From DASQGA01 sp963762085 (GTDB lineage Bacteria > Actinomycetota > Thermoleophilia > Gaiellales > Gaiellaceae), in contig CAVXJD010000006.1 in assembly GCA_963762085.1 (NCBI GenBank), positions 235,351 to 299,350 of the forward strand: a stretch of 64,000 nucleotides of DNA, written 5' to 3'. The position numbers and the translations under genes are program-made. The notes beneath the pieces were generated by a model. The model saw nothing but the letters and a program-made list of their open reading frames with translations. It searched no databases and was not told the origin of the DNA. This document shows positions 33,773-42,530 of the stretch, one piece after another (position 1 is the stretch's first letter; each line of letters starts with the position of its first letter).

Positions 33773-34684
33773 TCAATCCAGGCGCTGCACGTCTTCGAGC
33801 AGGCCCTCGAAGCCAGGGCTGTCGAACTCGGCCACGGCCCGCTCGTACTTCTCCATCCCCCACTCCCAGAAGTCGAAGTCGATCTCGGAGACGCCGTCCT
33901 GGATCGACGCCCAGAGGGTCCAGCCGTACTTCGACATGAGCCCCCAGAGCCGGGCTCGGGCCACCTTGTTGCGGCGAGGTCGCCGGTAGTAGCGGGCGAC
34001 CAGCTCATCGAGCTGCTCGAGCGAGAGGTTCGACTCGCTCCAGACGTTTCCGAGCTCGAAGCAGGCGTCGTTGTTCCCCGAGTACTCGTAGTCGATCAGG
34101 CGGAAGGCGCCGCCGACGTCGATGAAGTTCTCGGCGAGGAGGTCGTTGTTGCAGGGGACCGTGCCCTCGTCCCGGACAGCCATGGCCTCCTCGATCGCGC
34201 GCACCTGTGGCTCGAACTCGAGGTAGCGCTCCGGAAGCCGAAAGCTCCGCTCCTGCACGATCCCGAGGTAGCGGCGCTGGATATCGAACATGTCGAAGTC
34301 GTCGCGAAACCGGCGCGCGCCATGGAGCTGCCGGCAAGCCGCGGCGGCGAGATCGAGCTTATCGCCGCGCCTTAGATCCTCGGAGGTCTGCGTCGTGCCC
34401 TCGATGAATTCGAGCACGAGCACCGACTGCTCGGGGAGGTATGCGACCACAGCGGCCCCCACCCCGGCCTCCGCCGCCGCGACCGAGTTCAGGTACTCGT
34501 TCTCACGATCGATCGCGAGCAGGCCGGCGTCCTTCGACGAGACACGCACCACGTAGGCGCCGGCGTCCGTCTCGACCTTGTAGTTCGTGTTCGTAAGGCC
34601 GCCGACGAGCTCGGAAACGGAACGGTGGTTCCGGAGCTCGGGAACGGTCTCGAGGATCCCGGCGAGTGATGCGTCTACGCTCAC
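33773..34684 (-). CDS. Choline/ethanolamine kinase-family phosphotransferase
   Basis: A 303-residue kinase-fold protein. Motifs: LTNTNYKVETDAGAYVVRVS (nucleotide loop), VPCNNDLLAENFIDV (Brenner-type catalytic loop with Asp) and RLIDYEYSGNNDACFELGNV (metal Asp). It would phosphorylate choline, ethanolamine or a related amino alcohol. It diverges from the dimethylglycine/sarcosine dehydrogenase-like gene with 40 bases between starts, which suggests shared control and a methylamine-related substrate (inference). Confidence 0.87.
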   Translation of the reverse strand: MSVDASLAGILETVPELRNHRSVSELVGGLTNTNYKVETDAGAYVVRVSSKDAGLLAIDRENEYLNSVAAAEAGVGAAVVAYLPEQSVLVLEFIEGTTQTSEDLRRGDKLDLAAAACRQLHGARRFRDDFDMFDIQRRYLGIVQERSFRLPERYLEFEPQVRAIEEAMAVRDEGTVPCNNDLLAENFIDVGGAFRLIDYEYSGNNDACFELGNVWSESNLSLEQLDELVARYYRRPRRNKVARARLWGLMSKYGWTLWASIQDGVSEIDFDFWEWGMEKYERAVAEFDSPGFEGLLEDVQRLD

Positions 34685-34724
34685 GCCTGCGTTTCTATCG
34701 CAGTCGGGAAGGGAGTGCGCGATC

Positions 34725-37139
34725 TTGGAACGGGCTCAGGTCGTCGTCGTCGGTGGCGGGATCACGGGTTGCAGCGTCGCCTACCACCTGGCAAAGGAGG
34801 GGTGGAAGGACGTCCTTCTGGTCGAGAAGGACGAGCTCACGAGCGGGTCGACCTGCCATGCGGCAGGCCTCGTGACGCAGTTCAACCCCTCTCCGACGAT
34901 GATGCGCTTTCGGCGCTACAGCGTCGAGCTCTACCGCGAGCTGGGCGTCTTCGAGACGGTCGGAAGCCTGCGCATCGCCTCGAGCCCCGAGAGCCTCAAG
35001 GAGCTCCAGCGAGGAGCTAGCAGAGCGCGCGGAATCGGCTTCGACGTCGACGTGCTCACCCCGGAGGAAGCTGTTCGGCTGCTCCCGGCCGCCACGCCGG
35101 AAGACCTCTTCGGCGCCGTCTGGATCGCCGACGACGGATCCGTCGACCCCCATATCGCCACCCATGCCCTGGCGAAGGAGGCCCGTGACCTCGGGGTGAG
35201 GATCGAGACCGGCAGGCGCGTGACGGGGTTCGACCTCGGTCCGCGGCGCGAGGTCAAGGCGGTCCGGACGGAGTCGGGGCCGATCGAAACCGAACACGTC
35301 GTGAACGCCTGCGGGATGTGGGCGCCGCAGCTGGCGGCGATGGTCGGCGGCTTCGCGCCCTCCATCCCCGTCGACCACCAGCACGTCGCGCTCGCGGCCG
35401 TCCCCGGCCACGAGCTCCCACGTGAGATGCCTTGCTTCCGGGACACGGACAACCTCGTCTACGGGAAGGCGGAGGCGGGCGGGATCCTGTTCGGGGGCTA
35501 CGAGCCGAATCCGGCGGCGCGCTGGGCGGACGGCGTCCCCTGGGATCACGCCGGCCGAACGGTCCCGGCGAACGAGGAGCGCTTCGCCCAACTCATGGAC
35601 GGCGCCGTACGGCGCTTCCCATTCCTCGACGGGGCCGGCGTCGTCGCGCTCATCTGCCACCCGGACGCGATGACGCCGGATGGAAATCCACTGCTCGGAC
35701 CAATGCCCGGCGTGCCGGGGTTCTGGATGGCCGCCGGCCTTTCCCTGAACGGGTTCGGCGGCGCCGGTGGGATCGGCAAGACGATCGCCGAATGGATGAC
35801 CACCGGCGACACCGAGCTCGACGTCAGCGGGTATCGCGCCTGGCGCTTCGGCCGGGTGTACCGGGACACGGTCTATGCGACCGAAGCTGCCCGCGAGGCC
35901 TACAAGTACTACTACCGCCTCCGCTACCCGCTCGACGTCGACGAGTGGGGCAGGCCGAAGCGCGTGAGCCCGCTACACGGGCGCCTGCAGGAGCTCGGTG
36001 CTGTTTTCGGCGTCAAGAACGGCTGGGAGCGCGCTGACTACTTCGCACCCGGGCAACCGTCGAGGCGCGCAGGAGCCGACCAGCGCCGCTTCGGGTGGGG
36101 CAAGCCTCCCTATCTCGAGCGCCTGGCCGAGGAGCACAGGGCCTTCCGCGAGCGAGTCGGGATCATCGACATGACCTCGTTCGGGAAGATCGAAGTGACC
36201 GGGCCGGGCGCGCTGGGGTTGCTCGAGCAGGTGGCGGACAACCGGATCGACCGCCCTGTGGGAAGCGTGGTCTACACGCAGTTCCTGAATGCGCACGGCG
36301 GGATCGTCGCGGACGTCACGGTGACGCGCCTTGGCGAGGAGCGCTTCCGCGTCGTGACCGGTGCCGGCACGGTCGACTCAGACCTCGGCTGGTTGCGACT
36401 CAACATGCGGGACGGCGACGCCACGGTCGAGCTGCGTGAAGCCTCCGGGGAGCTCTCGGTCATCGGCATCTGGGGCCCGCGCGCACGCGACGTCCTTCAG
36501 TCGTTGACGGAGGACGATGTCTCCGGGGAGGCGCTTCCTTTCCGTCGCGCCCGGAAGATCCGAGTCGGCGGCGCGGAGGCCCTCGTCCAGCGGATCACCT
36601 ACGTGGGCGAGCTCGGCTTCGAGCTTTACGTGGAGCCCGAATGGGCCGTCCAGCTCTGGGACCAGCTCGTCGAAGCCGGGGAACCGCACGGACTCATGCC
36701 GGGCGGGTATCGCGTCCTCGAGTCGCTCAGGATGGAGAAGGGCTACCGCTACTTCGGGACGGACCTGACCGGCGGCGACACCCCGTTCGAGGCAGGCCTT
36801 GGCTTCTGTGTTGCGGCCGACAAGGGCGAGTTCAACGGCCGCGCGGCGCTCGAGGAGCAGCGGGTGCCTGGACGCCGGCTCCGCACCCTCCTCGTCGGCG
36901 AGGAGGAGTACCTGCCTGTCTACGGGGGCGAGGCCGTGCACATGGGGGGCGAGGTCGCGGGGCGCATCCGTAGTGCGGCGTACGGGTTCACCGTGGAGCG
37001 GAACCTCGCGTTCGCGTACCTCCCCGCAGACGTATCGGAGGGTGCCGAGGCGAACGTTGAGATCTTCGGAGACCTCGTGGCGGCCACCGTCGCGGCGGAC
37101 GTCCTCTACGACCCGTCGAACGAGCGCATCCTGGCTTAG
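34725..37139 (+). CDS. FAD-dependent dimethylglycine/sarcosine dehydrogenase-like protein with GcvT domain
   Basis: An 804-residue two-part enzyme. The N-terminal half is a DAO-type flavoprotein: VVVGGGITGCSVAYHLA, then SGSTCHAAGLV, whose His matches the one carrying covalent FAD in dimethylglycine and sarcosine dehydrogenases. The C-terminal half is aminomethyltransferase (GcvT)-like: FGKIEVTGPGALGLLEQVAD, YVGELGFELYVEPE, RMEKGYRYFGTDLTG. It would demethylate an N-methylated amine and load the carbon onto tetrahydrofolate. TTG 34725 was chosen because AAGGGAG lies upstream and longer reading runs into the divergent gene. Confidence 0.91.
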   Translation: MERAQVVVVGGGITGCSVAYHLAKEGWKDVLLVEKDELTSGSTCHAAGLVTQFNPSPTMMRFRRYSVELYRELGVFETVGSLRIASSPESLKELQRGASRARGIGFDVDVLTPEEAVRLLPAATPEDLFGAVWIADDGSVDPHIATHALAKEARDLGVRIETGRRVTGFDLGPRREVKAVRTESGPIETEHVVNACGMWAPQLAAMVGGFAPSIPVDHQHVALAAVPGHELPREMPCFRDTDNLVYGKAEAGGILFGGYEPNPAARWADGVPWDHAGRTVPANEERFAQLMDGAVRRFPFLDGAGVVALICHPDAMTPDGNPLLGPMPGVPGFWMAAGLSLNGFGGAGGIGKTIAEWMTTGDTELDVSGYRAWRFGRVYRDTVYATEAAREAYKYYYRLRYPLDVDEWGRPKRVSPLHGRLQELGAVFGVKNGWERADYFAPGQPSRRAGADQRRFGWGKPPYLERLAEEHRAFRERVGIIDMTSFGKIEVTGPGALGLLEQVADNRIDRPVGSVVYTQFLNAHGGIVADVTVTRLGEERFRVVTGAGTVDSDLGWLRLNMRDGDATVELREASGELSVIGIWGPRARDVLQSLTEDDVSGEALPFRRARKIRVGGAEALVQRITYVGELGFELYVEPEWAVQLWDQLVEAGEPHGLMPGGYRVLESLRMEKGYRYFGTDLTGGDTPFEAGLGFCVAADKGEFNGRAALEEQRVPGRRLRTLLVGEEEYLPVYGGEAVHMGGEVAGRIRSAAYGFTVERNLAFAYLPADVSEGAEANVEIFGDLVAATVAADVLYDPSNERILA

Positions 37140-37636
37140 TCGGTCGGCGGCCGAAGGTGCTCCACCGGAAGGCCGAACTCCGCCTGCAGACGCTCTGCGA
37201 CGAGCGAGCGGTGGCAGGCCTCGGGATCCGCCTCGACGCACATGAGCACAGCTGCCCCGTCGACCGGCATCGCCTCGACGATCGGCGTGAGGGCGACCCG
37301 GCCGAGAATCTCCCGGAGGTATCGCTGACGGTACTCGGCGGCGAGCTCGACGCGCGAGCGCTTGCCGACGCCGATCCTGTCGTCCTCCCGGTACTGGAGC
37401 TCTCGAAGCTCGGTAGTCGGCGCCAGCTCCTTCCGATGTCGGTACTCGATTCCAGCCTCTGCCAGCGCCGCCTGCAAGCGTGCCGAGTTCGCCCAGGCAT
37501 AACGACTGCCCCGAACGCCCCGCCGCTGGCGGATATCGAGCACCTGTGTGATGCTCGCTCCCCGCAGGGCAGCGAGCCACGCCTCGAACGTCCAGTCGTA
37601 CACCCCGATCGTGGCCGCGCGGCGAGGCGTGCTCAC
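37136..37636 (-). CDS. DUF488-family protein
   Basis: A 166-residue protein with the DUF488 pattern: TIGVYDWTFEAWLAAL, VLDIRQRRGVRGSRYAWANS, GIEYRHRKELAP and the closing VLMCVEADPEACHRSLVAER with its Cys-His pair. Function unknown in general. GTG 37636 overlaps the glycosyltransferase stop (GTGA). Its own stop overlaps the stop of the convergent dehydrogenase-like gene within TTAG. Confidence 0.85.
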   Translation of the reverse strand: MSTPRRAATIGVYDWTFEAWLAALRGASITQVLDIRQRRGVRGSRYAWANSARLQAALAEAGIEYRHRKELAPTTELRELQYREDDRIGVGKRSRVELAAEYRQRYLREILGRVALTPIVEAMPVDGAAVLMCVEADPEACHRSLVAERLQAEFGLPVEHLRPPTD

Positions 37637-38784
37637 ACCGCGGAAACCGTCAGCGCAACGAACGCGGCATCCGTCGAGGGGAGCACGGCCATCTCCCGCG
37701 CGACGCGCTGCGCGGCTTGTCGGAACGAGCCCTGTTCGAGCAGATGCATGACTGCCGCGCGGATGGAGTCGGCACGAGGTGCAACGGCAAGGCCTGCGCC
37801 GATGGCGGAGACTCGCTCGGCGTTGTACGGCTGGTCGGCGAAGAGCGGCACGACCACCTGGGGCAGGCCGGCCGCGAGCGTCCCCAGCACTGTCCCCGAG
37901 CCCCCGTGGCAGACGACCACATCCGCGGCCGCGACGACGGTGGCCTGCGGCACCCATCGCTCGACGTGCACGTTCGGGGGCAACGGGTCGAATTTGGAGG
38001 GGTCGCCGTGCCGCCCCACGGTCACGAGCACCCGTGCCGGAAGATCGGCGGCGGCCTCGATCGCGATCGGAAAGACCCGGGTGGCCAGAGGCATCGCAGC
38101 TGCAACGCTCCCGAGCGTGATGTAGACGAGCGGGCCCTCGCGACCCGGCCACCAGTTCGGCAGCGGCTCTACCACTTCGCTCGCGTTCGGGTCACGGAAG
38201 CGCAGCACGCTGGGTGGCGAGGCCTCGCCCGGGAACTCGAACGACTCCGGGAAGACCGTTAGATAGGGCGACTGCCTGATCCGATCGCCCTCGCGATCGC
38301 CGGGCAGGCCGGCGGACGTGCGGAGGTCGTCCACTGTCTCCGCGGCGATGTCGAGCGCGCCTTCTTCGACGGCGGCGAGGCTGATGCCGACTCGCGCATG
38401 TGGAACCCCGTACAGATCGGCGGCCACCGTGGAGCCGTACTCGTTCGGTTCACGGAGAACGAGATCTGGCCGCCACTCCTCGAATGCCTCCCTGAGGCGA
38501 GGCAGCATCGCGCGGGCGTCGAAGCGGGCGAAGATCTCGCGGACGATGAGGACGTTGGCCTCCTCGAACGAGACCGTAGGCACACGGTCCCAGACCGGGC
38601 GGATTTCCTCCTCCAATGGGTCCGCGCACTCCCAGAACGGGTAGCCCGTCTTCTCAACCGTGGGCGTCAGCGCCGAGGGGCCGGCAACAAGGGCCTCGTG
38701 CCCTTGCCGGAGCGCCGCATCGATGAAGGGCACGAGCGGGTTGAAGTGGCCCGCGCCCTGCGTCGAGGCAAAGAGAACGCGCAT
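37633..38784 (-). CDS. UDP-glycosyltransferase-like glycosyltransferase (GT1, macrolide glycosyltransferase-like)
   Basis: A 383-residue GT-B protein. N-terminal acceptor domain: VLFASTQGAGHFNPLVPFID. C-terminal donor domain: LVYITLGSVAAAMPLATRVF, VERWVPQATVVAAADVVVCH, GGSGTVLGTLAAGLPQVVVP, LFADQPYNAERVS, matching the GT1 donor signature. It would glycosylate a small hydrophobic acceptor, often as detoxification. No biosynthetic cluster surrounds it. It is coupled to the DUF488 gene. Confidence 0.91.
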   Translation of the reverse strand: MRVLFASTQGAGHFNPLVPFIDAALRQGHEALVAGPSALTPTVEKTGYPFWECADPLEEEIRPVWDRVPTVSFEEANVLIVREIFARFDARAMLPRLREAFEEWRPDLVLREPNEYGSTVAADLYGVPHARVGISLAAVEEGALDIAAETVDDLRTSAGLPGDREGDRIRQSPYLTVFPESFEFPGEASPPSVLRFRDPNASEVVEPLPNWWPGREGPLVYITLGSVAAAMPLATRVFPIAIEAAADLPARVLVTVGRHGDPSKFDPLPPNVHVERWVPQATVVAAADVVVCHGGSGTVLGTLAAGLPQVVVPLFADQPYNAERVSAIGAGLAVAPRADSIRAAVMHLLEQGSFRQAAQRVAREMAVLPSTDAAFVALTVSAV

Positions 38785-38853
38785 GCGGCTATGTAAGCAC
38801 GCCGAAGGGCCCGTCGACGCTGACGGTCCTTCCGGCGTTCACGTTCCTTCGCG

Positions 38854-39132
38854 CTACGCGGAGTAGACGGGCTGACGCTCGGCCCGGCGGGCGCGCGCCT
38901 TCGCCGCTTCGACCTCACGGTCCTTCGGCGGCGCCGAGGTGACGAGCTCGCCGAGGAGTTGGCTCGAGGCGGCGGTAACAGCGTCGACCGCACGGTCGAA
39001 GGCCTCCTCGTTCGCCCGCGACGGCTTCGTGAAGCCGCTGATCTTGCGGACGTACTGGAGCGCTGCGGCACGCACCTCTTCCTCGCTGGCGAGAGGCTCG
39101 AAGTTGTAGAGCGTATGGATGGATCTGCACAT
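38854..39132 (-). CDS. DUF2277 family protein
   Basis: A 92-residue protein with the family hallmark start MCRSIHTLYNFEPLASEEEV and AAALQYVRKISGFTKPSRAN. It is small, helical and soluble. The family is common in high-GC actinobacteria and has no established role. It follows the PEP-mutase-family gene by ten bases on the same strand. Confidence 0.92.
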   Translation of the reverse strand: MCRSIHTLYNFEPLASEEEVRAAALQYVRKISGFTKPSRANEEAFDRAVDAVTAASSQLLGELVTSAPPKDREVEAAKARARRAERQPVYSA

Positions 39133-39142
39133 GGCCGACAGC

Positions 39143-39961
39143 CTAGCGCCGCATGAAAGCGGCTTCCAGCTCCTCGCTCGAAGCGCCGCCCGCCGCATAG
39201 CTCGAGGTGCCGCCGGCGAGCAGCTCCCGCGCCGCGACCAGCAACGCACCGTAGGCCGAACGCGCCAGCGCGCCCCCCGTCGAGACCCTCTGCACGCCGA
39301 CGGAGGCCAGCGCGGACACGGTCGGCCCGTGCGGGAGGGCAAGAACGTTCAGCGGCACGCCGACCACCTCGACCACGGCCGAGATCTGGTCGAGGTCGGA
39401 GAGACCCGGCGCATACACAACGTCCGCGCCGGCATCGCGGTAGGCGATCAGGCGAGCAATCGTGTCGTCGAGGTCGTGGACGCCGCGGATGTGGTTCTCG
39501 GCTCTCCCTGTCAGAATCAGGGGGTCTGGGAGGCGGTGAGCGGCTTCTGCGGCGACCCCGACACGCGCAGCCGCCGCTTCGATGTCGTCGATCCTCTCGG
39601 CGGACGGGTCGAAGTCCTCGATCGAGAATCCCGCCGCTCCGGCCTCCGCGAGAAGCTCCACTGTTTTGGCCACTCCGCCCGGGTCGTCCGGGTAGCAGCG
39701 CTCGCTGTCGACGTTCAGTGGCAGCGAAGTCGCAGTCGCCAGACTCGCCACATGGGCGACCAACTCGTCGCGGGACACGCCCTGATCGGGCTTCCCGATC
39801 GACCAGGCGAATCCGGCGCTCGTCGTCGCGAGCGCCTCGAACCCGAGCGATTCGAGCAGCCGGGCGGAGCCGACGTCCCACGGATTCGGCATCACGAACA
39901 GCTCTTCTCGGGCGTGAAGGGCCTGAAAGCCCGCACGACGATCGCTGATGGACGTGGTCAC
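39143..39961 (-). CDS. Isocitrate lyase/PEP mutase superfamily protein
   Basis: A 272-residue TIM-barrel lyase. The active-site pattern includes FVMPNPWDVGSARLLESLGF, ALATTSAGFAW, PLNVDSERCYPDDPGGVAKT and AAGFSIEDFDPS (metal Asp/Glu). It belongs to the broad oxaloacetate hydrolase/methylisocitrate lyase-like branch; the specific reaction is open. GTG 39961 overlaps the stop of the upstream membrane protein (GTGA), so the two are coupled. Confidence 0.87.
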   Translation of the reverse strand: MTTSISDRRAGFQALHAREELFVMPNPWDVGSARLLESLGFEALATTSAGFAWSIGKPDQGVSRDELVAHVASLATATSLPLNVDSERCYPDDPGGVAKTVELLAEAGAAGFSIEDFDPSAERIDDIEAAAARVGVAAEAAHRLPDPLILTGRAENHIRGVHDLDDTIARLIAYRDAGADVVYAPGLSDLDQISAVVEVVGVPLNVLALPHGPTVSALASVGVQRVSTGGALARSAYGALLVAARELLAGGTSSYAAGGASSEELEAAFMRR

Positions 39962-40341
39962 TGGCTTTTGGCTTCACCGATCGTCGTCCCTTCGTCCCCG
40001 AGGTGGAGGAAGAAGGAAGCGAACGCACCCGCAATGCCAGTCACGAGACAGAGGGCGATGAGCTCGAGGAAGATGTCAACGATCCGCCCACCGGTCGTGA
40101 CGGGGTTCCGCATTTGCGACGAGACCGTTAGCAGCTGGACGGTCGAAAAGAAGAACGCGTCCCAGAGGTTGTGAATCTCGCTGCGCTTCGCGTCGTCTTC
40201 GAAGAGCAAGATCAGCAGCGTTCCGGCAACGTCGACGATCCCGACGAGCACCATCGCCTCTTTCAACCGGCGGCGAAGGATCTGGTGCGGCCTCGGCGGC
40301 TTTCGACGGAGCAGCAGCCGAAGGTGATGATGTGCCTGCAC
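39958..40341 (-). CDS. Two-helix membrane protein resembling a potassium-channel pore without the usual filter
   Basis: A 127-residue protein with a basic N-terminus, a first helix (VLVGIVDVAGTLLILLF), a re-entrant-like stretch WDAFFFSTVQLLTVSSQMRN, and a second helix (IVDIFLELIALCLVTGIAGA). This copies the M1-P-M2 layout of two-helix ion channels, but TVSSQM stands where TVGYGD would be, so potassium selectivity is not supported. It starts at GTG 40341 and is coupled to the downstream PEP-mutase-family gene. Alternative: an unrelated small membrane protein. Confidence 0.65.
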   Translation of the reverse strand: MQAHHHLRLLLRRKPPRPHQILRRRLKEAMVLVGIVDVAGTLLILLFEDDAKRSEIHNLWDAFFFSTVQLLTVSSQMRNPVTTGGRIVDIFLELIALCLVTGIAGAFASFFLHLGDEGTTIGEAKSQ

Positions 40342-40408
40342 TCACCGAGGATCGCGGAGCGATCGGACGGTCGAGCATTCGCCGGCTCGCAAAGCCGTTG
40401 AGGCTTGC

Positions 40409-40795
40409 CTAGTGTCGACCTTCTTCGAGCGCCCAGTAGTCGCGGTGCTCGACTACGAGGCCGTCGGGACGGAACCGCAGCATGGTCGTCCCTGCCAATG
40501 TCATCTCCTTGCCCTCGTAAACGAGGACGGCCCGGTACTCGACCGCGGCGCGGTCGGCGTCCACGAGCGGCTCGCCGAAACGACACTCGGATTCGCCCTG
40601 CTCCTCGGCGAAAGCGCGCCGGACATACTCGCCGGCATCCTCGGGCTCGCGGAAAGGGTGCGAACGGAACTCGGCCTCGGGCGCGTACAGCGCAGCGATC
40701 GTCTCGACGTCCTTCACCGGCCACGCCCGTGCCCAAGTATCCCTCCAGTGGTGAGCGGCGGCGCGCATGTCGGGATCGGTCGCTCGCATCTCCAT
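40409..40795 (-). CDS. NTF2-like/SnoaL-family protein
   Basis: A 128-residue cone-fold protein: HWRDTWARAWPVKDVETIAALY, then APEAEFRSHPF, VEYRAVLVYEGKEMTLAGTT and LVVEHRDYWALEEGRH. Such proteins include small isomerases, cyclases and ligand-binding proteins; no catalytic pair can be assigned with confidence. It starts at ATG 40795 (MEMRAT), with an internal ATG two codons later. Confidence 0.82.
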   Translation of the reverse strand: MEMRATDPDMRAAAHHWRDTWARAWPVKDVETIAALYAPEAEFRSHPFREPEDAGEYVRRAFAEEQGESECRFGEPLVDADRAAVEYRAVLVYEGKEMTLAGTTMLRFRPDGLVVEHRDYWALEEGRH

Positions 40796-40900
40796 CGGTC
40801 AGCAGTCTAGGTTCCGCTTACGGGCCGAATGTGCCGTAGTCAATCGCCAGGTTTCTCGCGAGCCGAGATCCGACTTGAGCCGGATCCGCTTGCGCCGGAT

Positions 40901-40928
40901 TTGCATAGCGCCGGGAGCGGTCTAATAT
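40901..40928 (+). promoter_or_regulatory. Candidate sigma-70 promoter of the wall hydrolase gene
   Basis: TTGCAT (40901-40906) and TAATAT (40923-40928) are 16 bases apart, about 70 bases before the ATG at 40999. A GGAGGGAGCG ribosome site directly precedes that ATG. This is an AT-rich patch in otherwise GC-rich DNA. Confidence 0.55.
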
Positions 40929-40998
40929 CGCTCGAGGCGAAAGAGGATCTTCTGCGGCGCAGCGTGTAACTGGTCACCCACGTCGGCCGGAGGGAGCG

Positions 40999-42525
40999 AT
41001 GAAGATCAACCCGGATGAACTAAAGCGACAGGTCGGGGTCGCCCGCACCCGTGGCTGGATTCCGATCCTGAAGCAGGCTGAGAGACGTCACAAGCTGCCC
41101 GCCGGGCTCCTGATCGCAATCGCCTCCCGCGAGACGGATATGAACGACATCGTCGGCGACAACGGTCACGGGCGCGGGCTCTTCCAGATTGACGACCGCG
41201 CCCACGGTGATTGGCTCTCGCAGCATGGGGCCAAAGGAGCAGGCACGAAGCCGCCGGTCGCCGATGCGGCCGCGTTCGCGGCGGCGCTCCTCGAGTCGAA
41301 CCGGAGCTTCGGACAGAAGAACGGCATCGCGCCGAAGGATCTGCTCAAGTTCGCCTGCTCGGCCTACAACGCCGGGGCTGGAGGCGCGCTCTCCGGCGTG
41401 CAAAGCGGCGACTCCGACGCGCGTACCACGGGCGGCGATTATGGGCGAGACGTGCTCGAGCGCCTTGCTGCGATCCAGGGCGACAACGGCGGTGCCTCCC
41501 AGCCGAGCGGAGACGGCATCCTCCGCAAGGGTGATAGTGGGGCGAAGGTGACGCGGCTCAAGCGTGACCTCCAGACATGGTTCGACAAGAATGCGCCCGC
41601 CGTTTGGGAGACCTTCAAGGTTGCGCCCGGGCCTGTGTTCGGCGTCGCACTCGACCGCGCTGTCCGCGACTTCCAGAAGCGGAACGGGCTGACGATCGAC
41701 GGCGAAGTCGGCGAGCAGACGCTCGGCACGCTCGGCAAAGGCGGCAAGGGCGGCTCGAGCGCCCCGGCACGCGGGTCCGTGCCCGACCTCGCGGATTTGA
41801 AGCTTGACGCACCGAAGAAGCGGGGCTCGAAGGGAGGGAGGGTGAAGCTCGTGCAGGCATGGCTCTGCCTGCACGATTTCAAGGTCGTCGTCGATGGGGA
41901 CTTCGGAGCTGCGACGGCCGCACAGGTCCGCAATTTCCAGGCCAAGCGGAAGCTTCCCGTTACCGGCGTGGTCGACGAAGCGACATACAACGCGCTCATC
42001 CAGCCAATCGTCGCTGCCCTTGCCCCGCTATCGGGGCGCCGCACGCTGGGTCCGCTGGTCGTGGCCTACGCTCGGCAGCACCTGAAGCAGCACCCGCTCG
42101 AAGTCGGCGGCCAGAACGCAGGGCCGTGGGTACGGCTCTACACGGACGGGCAGGAAGGGTCCGCCTTCCCTTGGTGCGCCGGCTTCGCCACCTTTTGCCT
42201 CAAGCAGGCGAGCGATAGCCGCGGACAGCCACCACCCATCGGACGAACCCTCGCCTGCGACGAGATGGCGCGTCAGGCAGGCGAGCGGCTCCTGAGCCAG
42301 CCGAAGCCGTCGCAACGAAAACGGATCAAGCCCGGAAGCTTCTTCCTCAAACTCGCGACGCACGGCGAGCCGTTCAAGTACGCCCACACCGGCATCGTCG
42401 TGCGCGCCGGGGACGAGACCTTCGCGAGCATCGAGGGAAATACGAACGACGAAGGCTCGGCTGAAGGCTTCGAGGTCTGTGCCCGCACACGCGGCTACGC
42501 GGGAATGGACTTCATCGTGATCTGA
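40999..42525 (+). CDS. Four-domain peptidoglycan hydrolase: lysozyme-like, two peptidoglycan-binding domains, CHAP-like
   Basis: A 508-residue protein. Residues about 15-160 are lysozyme/transglycosylase-like: LPAGLLIAIASRETDMNDIV (catalytic Glu), GHGRGLFQIDD, FACSAYNAGAGG. Residues about 175-250 and 275-335 are PG_binding_1 domains (AVRDFQKRNGLTIDGEVGEQ; VRNFQAKRKLPVTGVVDEAT). Residues about 350-508 are CHAP-like, with Cys in FPWCAGFATFCLKQ and His in YAHTGIVVRAG. No signal peptide is visible at MKINPDELKRQ, so export would need a holin, lysis or another route. The layout recalls endolysins or toxin-like wall hydrolases. Confidence 0.85.
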   Translation: MKINPDELKRQVGVARTRGWIPILKQAERRHKLPAGLLIAIASRETDMNDIVGDNGHGRGLFQIDDRAHGDWLSQHGAKGAGTKPPVADAAAFAAALLESNRSFGQKNGIAPKDLLKFACSAYNAGAGGALSGVQSGDSDARTTGGDYGRDVLERLAAIQGDNGGASQPSGDGILRKGDSGAKVTRLKRDLQTWFDKNAPAVWETFKVAPGPVFGVALDRAVRDFQKRNGLTIDGEVGEQTLGTLGKGGKGGSSAPARGSVPDLADLKLDAPKKRGSKGGRVKLVQAWLCLHDFKVVVDGDFGAATAAQVRNFQAKRKLPVTGVVDEATYNALIQPIVAALAPLSGRRTLGPLVVAYARQHLKQHPLEVGGQNAGPWVRLYTDGQEGSAFPWCAGFATFCLKQASDSRGQPPPIGRTLACDEMARQAGERLLSQPKPSQRKRIKPGSFFLKLATHGEPFKYAHTGIVVRAGDETFASIEGNTNDEGSAEGFEVCARTRGYAGMDFIVI

Positions 42526-42530
42526 CGAGC

